Below, in pieces: positions 1 through 7,711 of a stretch of 8,671 nucleotides of DNA. The notes under the pieces are model-generated. The model had not been told where the DNA came from. It searched no databases and saw only the letters and a program-made list of their open reading frames with translations. This stretch comes from Bacteroidales bacterium (GTDB taxonomy: Bacteria > Bacteroidota > Bacteroidia > Bacteroidales > UBA932), in contig SFPH01000020.1 of the NCBI GenBank assembly GCA_004552115.1, positions 1-8,671 of the forward strand, given 5' to 3'. Within the stretch, counting starts at the first letter, position 1; every line of letters starts with the position of its first letter. The translations under genes were made by a program, and so were the position numbers.

Positions 1-1518
1 GGCAGTCCGTTCGGCATTGTCCAGGCGGAAAATCTCGTGATGAGTGTAGAGGAAGGTGCTTTTTGCTCCGATGTCGGCGATTCTGAGATTGTTGGTCCCG
101 ATCAGGTTTATGCCGGACGGCTCAATCTTCCCGGTATCCGGGTCATATTCGTAGATGCTTCTGGTCAGGACTGCTACCTTTCCGGACGGGAGCCTTTTCA
201 ACTGTATTGTAATGTCTTGCCTGAGAATATTTTCGTTGGTTTCCTTGTCCTTTATGTATATGAACTCCGTCTTCTCAGTCTTCGGGTCGAACCGGTACAC
301 TCCCTTGTTGTAGATTGAAATCAGCATCTCGGAGTCGTTCACCCATTCGAGAGAGGTGATTTTCTGCCTGCCCAGCGCTTTGACCGGAACTATCCTGCTC
401 CCGCTCCTCAGCCATGTATATATGCCTCCGCCGTCCGTGCCCAGCCATATGTTCCCGTCAGGGCCCTCGCACATGCAGCTGACCACGTCTTTGTTGATGC
501 TTCTTTCTGCGCTGCTCCCGAAGTCTTCATCATGGAAAATCTTGATGAAGTCGGATGTCCTGTGAATAAGGCCGTGCCGTATGGTTCCGTACCATAATCC
601 GTTGTCGCTGAAATACATTGTGTTCACGGAGGCAAGTTCTTCCGGGATGCGGCTCCCGCTCCTGTCCTTGAGAGGGGTTACCGTGAAACTCTCCGTGTCC
701 AGCTCGAAGATCCCGTCCCCGTCCGTGGAGATGTAGAGGGTTCCGCCATGGAGATTGAGGTCGAGAATGATGCTGTTCCCGAGGAAATGCTCCTCGGCGG
801 TGAATGACTTGAGGAGAGCCTTGGTGTTGAAGCAGAAGAGTCCTTTGCGGTAAATGGCGAACCAGATGTTCCCATTGCCGTCCCTGATCACGTCTTTGAC
901 ATATATGTTGTTGCGGAATTCATGGATGAGTTTCCTTTCGCCTGTCCATATGTCAATGCTGTAGATGTCTCCGGTGGTTGAGGATGCCAATGCCAGCCTG
1001 TTGTCGGACATGCAGAAGCCGTTGTACCTGATGTCATCCCATTTCCGGGGGATGAGAAGCCTCATTTTCCTTTCCGCAAAGGTGTACAGGAAGATGCCTT
1101 CGGGGGAGCAGAACACCATGCCGTCCTGGATTTCGCTGTAGGAATTGGCCCATATTTCCCTTCCCTGATACAATATTTCATTGAAACTGTCCGTGCGGTA
1201 GTCGTAGAGGTAGAGTCCTCCGCTTGAGGCCCATATGTTCTGCTGCCTGTCCTTGGCTATGAACCCGATGTCCTTGTTCAGTATGCAGGTGTCCCTGGAG
1301 TAATTGATTACCCTGCCTTCGAATATGCGGTTGATTCCTCTTGTGGTCCCTACCCAGCATGTTCCGAGGCTGTCCTCCACTATAGACTTGATCTTGTTGT
1401 CTGCAAGACCGTCATTGTGCCCGATTATGCGGTATTTGGTGAAAAGGCCGTTGTCCGCCCGGGATGGTACAGTGGCGAAGGACAGTGCCAAGGCAGTTAG
1501 AATCAGTGCTTTGAACAT
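1..1518 (-). CDS. N-terminal part of a hybrid two-component (HTCS-like) sensor with Reg_prop propeller repeats, cut by window edge
   Basis: The minus-strand frame is open for 506 codons from an ATG at 1518 down to base 1, where the window cuts it. Residues 1-21 (MFKALILTALALSFATVPSRA) form a signal peptide, so the following part should be periplasmic. The mature part has the repeating two-component-regulator propeller pattern: HNDGLADNKIKSIVEDSLGTCWVGT at about residues 34-58, IGFIAKDRQQNIWASSGGLYLYD at 84-106, VKDVIRDGNGNIWFAIYRKGLFCF at 207-230 and VVSCMCEGPDGNIWLGTDGGGIYTW at 345-369. In Bacteroidota such propellers are usually the ligand-sensing half of a hybrid sensor kinase with a fused DNA-binding response regulator, encoded next to the PUL it controls. 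The Y_Y_Y, kinase, receiver and AraC-type domains would lie beyond base 1, so the full HTCS assignment is inference. Divergent placement next to GH18-susCD supports a regulator of this operon. Confidence 0.85.
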   Translation of the reverse strand, partial: MFKALILTALALSFATVPSRADNGLFTKYRIIGHNDGLADNKIKSIVEDSLGTCWVGTTRGINRIFEGRVINYSRDTCILNKDIGFIAKDRQQNIWASSGGLYLYDYRTDSFNEILYQGREIWANSYSEIQDGMVFCSPEGIFLYTFAERKMRLLIPRKWDDIRYNGFCMSDNRLALASSTTGDIYSIDIWTGERKLIHEFRNNIYVKDVIRDGNGNIWFAIYRKGLFCFNTKALLKSFTAEEHFLGNSIILDLNLHGGTLYISTDGDGIFELDTESFTVTPLKDRSGSRIPEELASVNTMYFSDNGLWYGTIRHGLIHRTSDFIKIFHDEDFGSSAERSINKDVVSCMCEGPDGNIWLGTDGGGIYTWLRSGSRIVPVKALGRQKITSLEWVNDSEMLISIYNKGVYRFDPKTEKTEFIYIKDKETNENILRQDITIQLKRLPSGKVAVLTRSIYEYDPDTGKIEPSGINLIGTNNLRIADIGAKSTFLYTHHEIFRLDNAERTA

Positions 1519-1535
1519 GGTGTTTTCGGTTTGCA

Positions 1536-1543
1536 CAAAAATA
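1536..1543 (-). promoter_or_regulatory. Candidate -7 promoter element for the sensor gene
   Basis: Read on the minus strand these bases are TATTTTTG, an exact match to the Bacteroidota -7 consensus TAnnTTTG. They end 17 bases upstream of the sensor ATG. A TTTG lies 12 bases further upstream, closer than the usual spacing of about 20, so the -33 element is poor. If used, the 5' leader would be only about ten nucleotides. The region is A/T-rich, so a chance match is possible. Confidence 0.35.
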
Positions 1544-1549
1544 GGGAGA

Positions 1550-1596
1550 TTTGTCCAAATCCGGAAAAACAATATGGACAAACGTCCGGTTTTGGA
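1550..1596. repeat. Nested inverted repeats, candidate operator
   Basis: Two overlapping dyads share their left arm. TTTGTCCAAAT (1550-1560) matches the reverse complement of 1572-1582 (TTTGTCCATAT) at 10 of 11 bases. TCCAAATCCGGA (1554-1565) matches the reverse complement of 1585-1596 (TCCAAAACCGGA) at 11 of 12 bases. The arms are separated by 11 and 19 bases. No T-tract follows, so this does not look like a terminator. Its place between two divergent genes suggests regulator binding, possibly by the neighbouring sensor's output domain; that link is inference. Confidence 0.55.
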
Positions 1597-1608
1597 TGAA
1601 TTTCCATT

Positions 1609-1622
1609 ATTTGTAGACAAAT
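1609..1622. repeat. 14-bp palindrome ATTTGT-AG-ACAAAT
   Basis: A perfect 6-bp inverted repeat with a 2-bp centre, 79 bp upstream of the GH18 start codon. It uses the same TTTGT/ACAAA core as the nested dyads to its left and could be a dimeric regulator site. The site is short and A/T-rich, so it could also be chance. Confidence 0.4.
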
Positions 1623-1700
1623 TTCATATATTACAAAGTGCGATTTTGCCGACATTTGTATCAACCGGAACAATAACACAACCAATCATACAACTCAGAC

Positions 1701-2750
1701 ATGAAGAAATTCCTGCTGGCCATCCCGCTGATGATGTCCTGCCTGATAGCAGGCTGTTCAAGCACACCGGCCAATGAACTTCCCGACGGCTACCAGAAAC
1801 CTTCTGACAATACGGACAATCCTTCTGCGGAAGAGCCCGGTCAGGGAGATTTCGTCGTTTTCGGCTATGCACAGCCGGCACAGTGGAACTGGGAAATCTA
1901 CAAGGACAAGATCCGTTGGGATTGCCTTACCCACATTCTCCTCTGCTTCAGTTATGTCAATGCGGACGCAAGCCTGGACAGCGGGGTTCTGGACAATTAT
2001 GCCGCGGAATTGACCTCGGAGGCTCACGCCAATGGCGTAAAGGTAATCGGCTCATTCCGCTCCAAAGGTGAATTCACGGCTGCCGTGCAGACCGAAGCCC
2101 TGCGGGAGAAGCTTGCCTCCAACATTGTCGCATATTCCGACAGATATGGTTTCGACGGCATTGACATTGACTTTGAGGAATATGAGAAGGTCGGTCCGAA
2201 CAATGACAGACTCCTTGACTTTTTCGCCCGCATCAGGAGCAAGATGAAGAAGGGGATGACTCTTTCCTCGGCCGTGATTGCCGGAGACTGGGTCAAATAC
2301 GGCACGAAATGGCACGAGAGTTTCGACTATATTAATATAATGAGCTATGATGTCCGCCGGGAGGCGGATCCGGGCCAGTTCGCATCCTATGAAGACTTTG
2401 TATGGGACATTGACTATTGCCACGAAAAACTAGGCATCCCATTGTCCAAACTTACCGGGGGAATGCCTTTCTACGGCCATACCTGGGACAATCTTCCGGG
2501 TACCGACAATGCCGGAGGCATCACTTTCCGCAATATTATGGAGTATTGGCGGGACAGGGATGCGCAGGCGAAGGACCGTGACCAGTCCGGGAATACCTGG
2601 TACAACGGTCATCAGACAATCCGCCGCAAATGCCTGTATGCCAAGGAAAAAGGCATTGGCGGCGTGATGATGTGGCAGCTTTTCCAGGACTCCGTGGAGG
2701 ATGATGAGTCCCTCCTCAGGGTCGTGGGCGAGGCTTCGCTGGGGAAATAA
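1701..2750 (+). CDS. GH18 family glycoside hydrolase, surface lipoprotein (chitinase-like)
   Basis: This 349-residue lipoprotein has a short signal with lipobox LIAGC (Cys19), then an acidic, proline-containing linker to about residue 50, then a GH18 TIM barrel. The barrel opens with FVVFGYAQPAQWNWEIYKD and LTHILLCFSYVNAD. The catalytic motif DxxDxDxE is intact as DGIDIDFE (D152, D155, D157, catalytic acid E159). MSYD at 214-217 and the barrel-end tryptophan W325 in GGVMMWQ are also present. GH18 enzymes with this motif cleave beta-1,4-N-acetylglucosamine links by substrate-assisted retention; targets include chitin oligosaccharides and the N-glycan chitobiose core. Only about 108 residues separate MSYD from W325, so a full chitinase insertion domain is probably absent. 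The usual SxGG strand motif reads GSFRSKG (117-123), a departure from typical chitinases. It is first in the presumed operon, 17 bp before the susC-like gene, and is probably anchored at the outer membrane. Family is firm; substrate is open. Confidence 0.9.
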   Translation: MKKFLLAIPLMMSCLIAGCSSTPANELPDGYQKPSDNTDNPSAEEPGQGDFVVFGYAQPAQWNWEIYKDKIRWDCLTHILLCFSYVNADASLDSGVLDNYAAELTSEAHANGVKVIGSFRSKGEFTAAVQTEALREKLASNIVAYSDRYGFDGIDIDFEEYEKVGPNNDRLLDFFARIRSKMKKGMTLSSAVIAGDWVKYGTKWHESFDYINIMSYDVRREADPGQFASYEDFVWDIDYCHEKLGIPLSKLTGGMPFYGHTWDNLPGTDNAGGITFRNIMEYWRDRDAQAKDRDQSGNTWYNGHQTIRRKCLYAKEKGIGGVMMWQLFQDSVEDDESLLRVVGEASLGK

Positions 2751-2767
2751 CCGATCAACCAAATATA

Positions 2768-5700
2768 ATGTTTATGAAAAATCTGAAAGTCATTCTGACA
2801 GTTCTGGCTTTTTGTCTTTCATTCCAGTTCCTTCATGCGCAGAGAATTACCGTGAAGGGAACGGTGACAGACAAATTCTCGGAACCGGTGCCCGTGGCCA
2901 ATGTCCAGGTCAAGGGCACGTCAACGGGTACTTTCACCGATATCGACGGAAACTTCGAAATCGTGGTTGATGCGAATGCCGCATTGGTGTTCTCTTCCAT
3001 AGGTTTCAAGGACAAGGAGGTGCAGGTGAAAGGCCTTGCTGTGCTCAATGTGATTCTTGAAGACGACAGTGAAAGCCTTGAGGAGACCGTGGTGATTGCC
3101 TACGGTACCAAGAGCAAGGCAACCATTACAGGTGCGCTGTCAAGCGTTCAGACTGAGGACCTCATCAAGTCTCCGGTCAGCAGTGTTACCAATATGCTCG
3201 CCGGAAATATCCCGGGTGTGGCATCTGTGCAGTCCAGCGGCCAGCCTGGAAAGGATGCTGCGGCCATCTACATCAGAGGTTGCGGCTCCCTTGACAACAG
3301 CCTGGCTTCCCCGCTTGTCCTGGTGGACGGTGTGGAGAGGGACTTCACCCAGATCGACCCGAATGAAATCGAGAGCATTTCCGTGCTCAAGGATGCCTCC
3401 AGTACGGCTGTGTTCGGTGTCAGGGGAGCCAATGGTGTCATCCTCGTGACTACGAGGCGCGGCTCTGAAGGAAAGCCCCATATTTCATTCAGCGCTTCCG
3501 GCGGTATCCAGCAGCCTATTTCTCTCGTGGAGCAGACCGGCTCGTACGAATATGCACGCTTCTGGAACATCAAGAAGCAGCTCGATGGCGTGACCGACCC
3601 CAAGATGTATTTCACCAGGGAACAGGTCGAGGCCTACAGGACCGGCTCTGACCCGATAATGTATCCGAGCATGGACTGGTCGGATTACATCTTCAATGAT
3701 GTGTTCTTCCAGACCAAGGACAATGTCAACATCTCTGGCGGAAATGACAAGGTGAAGTATTTCGTCTCCCTCGGCTACCTCTTCCAGAATGGTCTTCTGA
3801 AGCAGTTCCCGAACCAGAAATACGACAACAACTACAGCTACAACAGGTTCAATTACCGTGCGAATGTGGATGTGAAGCTCACCGGCACGACCAAGATGAA
3901 ACTCGGTATCGGAGGCAATGTGGGCAACAGGCGGGAGCCTCTCAATGTGGTTTCCGGAACCAGCCAGGACCAGAATCCTTGGGTTATCGCCCAGATCTGG
4001 ACCCATCCTTTCTCCGGTCCGGGCTTCATTGACGGGGTCAGGACCATTGTCCCGAAGGACCTCGTGCCGCTCGGAGAAGTGCTCCGCGACGGTATGTTCG
4101 TGTTCTACGGCTATGGATATGAGCAGGCCTACGACACCAAGCTCAATCTTGACATTGACATAACCCAGAGCCTCGATATGCTTACCGAGGGCCTCAGCAT
4201 AGGAATCAAGGGCGCGTACGACAACAACTTCCTCGTCAACAAGACCCGTACCGGCGGCGGAGTGGAGTCTCAGACGGTATATTACAAGTCCTATTTCGAT
4301 TCCAAAGGTCTTATGCCTGAAACCGACCCGGATTTCGACAAGACTCATATCTTCCTTCCGACAGGAACAGACACACCTCTTGCCTACAAGGAGTCTTACG
4401 GAAGGGGACAGAACTGGTATCTGGAGGCAAGGGTCAATTATGACCGCTCATTCGGGGACCACAAGGTAGGCGCCCTCCTGCTCTACAACCAGTCAAGGAA
4501 GTATTATCCCGCTACTTATACCTATATCCCGAGGAGTTACATCGGGCTCGTGGGCCGTGTCACGTATGCGTACAAGACCAAGTATCTCCTGGATGTGAAC
4601 ATGGGTTACAACGGTTCGGAGAACTTCGCCCCGGGCAAGACCAGGTTCGGCCTCTTCCCGTCGGTGTCCGCCGGCTGGGTAATCTCTGGAGAGGAGTTCA
4701 TGCAGAGGCAGAAAGCCATCACTTATCTCAAGCTCAGGGCATCCTACGGACGCGTCGGCAGTGATACCGGTATCAGTTCCAGGTTCATGTACATGCCTTC
4801 GGTATGGTCAAGCGCTGGAGTATACAGCTTCGGAGTGTCCAACCCGAATGCTTCCGAGGCCTTCGCCATCTCCAAGCTCGGCAATCCTGCCGTCACCTGG
4901 GAGACTGCAGACAAGATGAATGTCGGTGTTGACCTGAAGATGTTCAGGAGTAGGCTTTCAGTCGTGGCCGATGTCTTCTATGAGAAACGCAAGGGTATCC
5001 TTATCGCACCGAAATCGACACCTGCCATCATTGCCACATCATCGCCAAACCTCAACATCGGCAAGGTGGACAACAAGGGATACGAGATTTCCATATCCTG
5101 GAATGACAAGGTGGGCAGTGACTTCAACTACTTCATCAATACCAATACTTCATTTGCCCGGAACAAGATCATCTACATGGATGAGGTCCGCAAGCAGTAT
5201 GACTACATGAATGAGACCGGCGGCTCAACCGGCCGTCAGACCGGTCTCTACAAATACATCCGCCTGTATCAGTACAGCGATTTCATCACTAATCCGGACG
5301 GCTCTCTGACCCTCAATCCCGAGCTCCCGCAGCCATACCAGAAGGTGTATCCGGGTGATGCAATGTATGCTGACCTTAACGGAGACAATATCGTGGACGG
5401 CAATGACAAATGCGTCACCGGCTATGGCGCCCGCCCTGAATATATGTTCGGACTCAATGCCGGATTCAACTGGAAGGGTCTTAGCTTCAGCATGCAGTGG
5501 ACAGGTGCCACGCACGTGGACAAGATGTATGACATAGAATACAGGATACCTTTCACCAATGCCGGAAAGCGTGGTCTGCTGACTTATTTCTATGATGGTT
5601 GCTGGACACCTGAAAATCAGGAAAATGCGATTTATCCGCGTCCATCGGAGGAGTCAGAGAGCTGGAACTCGGAGCCATCTACACTCTGGCTGAAGAACTC

Positions 5701-5920
5701 TTCGTATTTCCGTCTCAAGAACGTGACTCTCGGATATACGATTTCCAATTCTCCTGCATTGAAGAAGGCTGGAATATCCTCTCTCGGGATTACCTTGACG
5801 GGGTACAACCTTCTGACATTCTCTCCGCTCAAATACATTGACCCGGAGGGTGTCACCAACAGGTTCGGAGACTATCCTCTCGTGAAAATCTACAGCCTCG
5901 GGCTCAATTTCAATTTCTAA
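2768..5920 (+). CDS. SusC/RagA-family TonB-linked outer membrane transporter
   Basis: A complete 1050-residue SusC-like protein that should import glycan fragments across the outer membrane using TonB energy. In order: signal peptide (1 to about 25, ending FLHAQ); carboxypeptidase-regulatory-like beta-sandwich (about 26-98, with VKGTVTD, GTFTDIDGNFEI and FSSIGF); a TonB-box-like stretch LEETVVIAYG (104-113); plug domain (about 114-232) with VLVDGVERDF (184-193) and the family hallmark VLKDASS..VFGVRGANGVILVTTRRG (206-232); then a 22-strand-type barrel to the C-terminal LGLNFNF ending in Phe. DLNGDNIVDGND (869-880) resembles the EF-hand-like calcium loop often seen in SusC barrels. Position 172 is Cys in IRGCGSLDNS, where SusC proteins commonly have a non-Cys residue. 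A second in-frame Met two codons downstream (2774) is an alternative start. The susD-like gene begins 11 bp after the stop, the usual partner arrangement. Confidence 0.96.
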   Translation: MFMKNLKVILTVLAFCLSFQFLHAQRITVKGTVTDKFSEPVPVANVQVKGTSTGTFTDIDGNFEIVVDANAALVFSSIGFKDKEVQVKGLAVLNVILEDDSESLEETVVIAYGTKSKATITGALSSVQTEDLIKSPVSSVTNMLAGNIPGVASVQSSGQPGKDAAAIYIRGCGSLDNSLASPLVLVDGVERDFTQIDPNEIESISVLKDASSTAVFGVRGANGVILVTTRRGSEGKPHISFSASGGIQQPISLVEQTGSYEYARFWNIKKQLDGVTDPKMYFTREQVEAYRTGSDPIMYPSMDWSDYIFNDVFFQTKDNVNISGGNDKVKYFVSLGYLFQNGLLKQFPNQKYDNNYSYNRFNYRANVDVKLTGTTKMKLGIGGNVGNRREPLNVVSGTSQDQNPWVIAQIWTHPFSGPGFIDGVRTIVPKDLVPLGEVLRDGMFVFYGYGYEQAYDTKLNLDIDITQSLDMLTEGLSIGIKGAYDNNFLVNKTRTGGGVESQTVYYKSYFDSKGLMPETDPDFDKTHIFLPTGTDTPLAYKESYGRGQNWYLEARVNYDRSFGDHKVGALLLYNQSRKYYPATYTYIPRSYIGLVGRVTYAYKTKYLLDVNMGYNGSENFAPGKTRFGLFPSVSAGWVISGEEFMQRQKAITYLKLRASYGRVGSDTGISSRFMYMPSVWSSAGVYSFGVSNPNASEAFAISKLGNPAVTWETADKMNVGVDLKMFRSRLSVVADVFYEKRKGILIAPKSTPAIIATSSPNLNIGKVDNKGYEISISWNDKVGSDFNYFINTNTSFARNKIIYMDEVRKQYDYMNETGGSTGRQTGLYKYIRLYQYSDFITNPDGSLTLNPELPQPYQKVYPGDAMYADLNGDNIVDGNDKCVTGYGARPEYMFGLNAGFNWKGLSFSMQWTGATHVDKMYDIEYRIPFTNAGKRGLLTYFYDGCWTPENQENAIYPRPSEESESWNSEPSTLWLKNSSYFRLKNVTLGYTISNSPALKKAGISSLGITLTGYNLLTFSPLKYIDPEGVTNRFGDYPLVKIYSLGLNFNF

Positions 5921-5931
5921 TTTGAACAGGT

Positions 5932-7692
5932 ATGAAAAGACTTGCACATATTATTCTTGCGGCCCTCTCTTTTGCGGCCATTGTGTCCTGTTCGGAAATC
6001 AAATTCGGGGACAGCTTCCTCGGTGACCAGCCGGAAAGCTCCGGAGCGACAACGGAGCAGATGTTCTCATCTCCGACTGAGGCCGAGAAAGTCCTCAACA
6101 GGGCATATCTCGCCCTTCCGTACGGTATTCCGACTTCCATAAACAACAAGCTGGGAGTCAATATCCTTGAGTCCCTCACTGACCTGTCGCAGAGTTTCCG
6201 TGACAATATCAGTGACGGTCCGATGAAATATTATTACAATGGCGCTCTCAGCGCAAACAGCATCAATGGCAGCGCCGCCTATTGCTTCGGTTCGGAAACT
6301 GACTGGACGGCCATCCGCTATGCCTGGCTGTTCATTGAGAATGCCGACAGGGTTCCGGGTTATGACAATGCTGAAAAGCAGCGCCGCATAGCCGAGGCCA
6401 AGGTCATCATAGCCCTTTCCTATTTCGAAATGCTGCGGTATGTCGGCGGTGTTACCTGGCTTGACCATGCTGTCGATGTGAATGAGACCATGAGATTCCC
6501 GCGCATATCTTTCGCACAGACTGTGGAGAATATCGTTGCCCTCCTCGATGAGGCAATTCCGGCCCTTGTATGGAAGGAGGACGAAATCCAGGACGGAAGA
6601 ATGACCAGGGCGGGTGCAATGGCCCTCAAGTTCAAGGTCCTCCAGTGGGCGGCCAGCCCGGCTTTCAATTCAGACAGGCTCTGGCATCCTCAGGCAGATG
6701 AATACACCTGCTATGGAAACTACAGCGCAGAACGCTGGACAGCTGCCAGGAATGCCGCCAAGGCCTTCTTCGACGAGGTGGCATCCAGGGGTGAGTATTC
6801 CCTCATCCAGCCGGAGGAAGCCACTCACGAGGCGAGGAGACTGGCCTACAGGAAGGCATATTATGACAGGGGAGGCTCCGAAATCCTCATTTCCTGCCGT
6901 CACGGCTACCAGGCCTCGACCCATTCCTCATTCATTGACCAGAGGTATTACAGCGGTCCGACATTGAATTACGTGGACATGTTCCCTTGGGAGGACGGCA
7001 CTGACTTCCCGGCAGATTTCGACTGGAAGCATCCTTCCAGGCAGCCGTTCTTCAATTATGATGGAAGCAATATGGTGCCTACCAGGGATCCCCGCCTTTA
7101 CGAGAATGTTGCCTGTCCGGGCGACATATACTGCGACGGAACTGCGGCTCCGGTATATTCCAACCACCCTTCATTCAAGGACGGCTCAGGCTTCCTCGTG
7201 ATGAAGTTCGTTCTCCAGGAGGCCAAGGACAGGAACAACCGTCCTGTGCAGTGGCCATATCTCAGGCTTGCCGAGATCATGCTCGACTATGCCGAGGTCA
7301 TCAATGAGACTGACGGACGTCCGGATGACACCGCCTACAGGATGGTGAATGATGTCCGTGCCCGAGTAGGCCTTGGACCATTGCCTGCAGGTCTCGGAAA
7401 GGATGCATTCCGCGAGGCGGTTCTCCGTGAGAAAGCCCTGGAACTCGGTTTCGAGGAGGTGAGATGGTTCGACCTCGTCAGACACGACAGACAGAATGAC
7501 TTTACAAAGACTCTCTACGGACTCCGCAGCAAGGGTAATGACCTCAACAATCCTACGGAATTCACCTTCGAGAAAATCACCCTCTCCGGACGCTACTGGC
7601 AGTCCAACTGGGATACCAGGTGGTATCTTGCACCTATTCCGCAGAACGAAATCAACAAGGATTATGGAATGACCCAGAATCCGGGCTGGTAA
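5932..7692 (+). CDS. SusD/RagB-family glycan-binding lipoprotein
   Basis: A complete 586-residue SusD-like protein, the surface lid that binds glycans over its SusC partner. The signal ends in lipobox IVSC (Cys20), so it should be lipidated and surface-exposed. The N-terminal SusD-like region includes FLGDQPESSGATTEQMF..PTEAEKVLNRAYLAL (29-62). The helical TPR core carries EAKVIIALSYFEMLRYVGGVTWL (155-177), and the C-terminal RagB/SusD part carries RDPRLYENV (385-393), LRLAEIMLDYAEVINE (444-459), LREKALELGFEEVRWFDLVR (498-517) and LAPIPQNEINKD (566-577), ending MTQNPGW. Length is typical for the family. ACAGG lies just before the ATG and may act as a weak ribosome-binding site. It sits between two susC-like genes; the upstream intact one is the natural partner. 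Aromatic residues such as Y339, Y340 and W353 could contact sugar, but this is guesswork without a structure. Confidence 0.95.
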   Translation: MKRLAHIILAALSFAAIVSCSEIKFGDSFLGDQPESSGATTEQMFSSPTEAEKVLNRAYLALPYGIPTSINNKLGVNILESLTDLSQSFRDNISDGPMKYYYNGALSANSINGSAAYCFGSETDWTAIRYAWLFIENADRVPGYDNAEKQRRIAEAKVIIALSYFEMLRYVGGVTWLDHAVDVNETMRFPRISFAQTVENIVALLDEAIPALVWKEDEIQDGRMTRAGAMALKFKVLQWAASPAFNSDRLWHPQADEYTCYGNYSAERWTAARNAAKAFFDEVASRGEYSLIQPEEATHEARRLAYRKAYYDRGGSEILISCRHGYQASTHSSFIDQRYYSGPTLNYVDMFPWEDGTDFPADFDWKHPSRQPFFNYDGSNMVPTRDPRLYENVACPGDIYCDGTAAPVYSNHPSFKDGSGFLVMKFVLQEAKDRNNRPVQWPYLRLAEIMLDYAEVINETDGRPDDTAYRMVNDVRARVGLGPLPAGLGKDAFREAVLREKALELGFEEVRWFDLVRHDRQNDFTKTLYGLRSKGNDLNNPTEFTFEKITLSGRYWQSNWDTRWYLAPIPQNEINKDYGMTQNPGW

Positions 7693-7711
7693 AATTTAAA
7701 ACTGACTTGAT

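Larger units (their letters stand above)
1519..1700. promoter_or_regulatory. Divergent intergenic control region between sensor and GH18-susCD operon
   Basis: This 182-bp gap separates the start codons of two divergent genes, is visibly richer in A and T than the flanking genes, and must hold both promoters. The pentamer TTTGT or its complement ACAAA occurs six times between 1550 and 1659 (1550, 1578, 1610, 1617, 1633, 1655), arranged as inverted pairs. No perfect Bacteroidota promoter (-7 TAnnTTTG with -33 TTTG) is visible for the rightward operon; the nearest is GACATTTG at 1651-1658, one base off the -7 consensus and without a clear -33 box. No RNA gene or small ORF is convincing here. Regulator binding is inference. 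Confidence 0.6.

Noticed and set aside
37..875. Small open frames on both strands within the first 900 bases (37-318 plus, 356-565 plus, 678-875 minus)
   Set aside because: All are shadows of the long minus-strand sensor frame, which alone shows a signal peptide and repeated propeller motifs.
1550..1596. Rho-independent terminator between the divergent genes
   Set aside because: The arms are well separated and no T-run follows on either strand; divergent genes also need no terminator here.
1304..1777. A 157-codon plus-strand open frame spanning the intergenic region
   Set aside because: It starts antisense within the sensor gene and ends inside the GH18 gene in another frame; its protein has no recognisable domain.
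3485..4348. A 287-codon minus-strand open frame inside the first susC-like gene
   Set aside because: It lies wholly inside a clearly real gene, has no signal peptide or recognisable domain, and its composition (many V, E, H, R) is what antisense reading of this codon bias gives.
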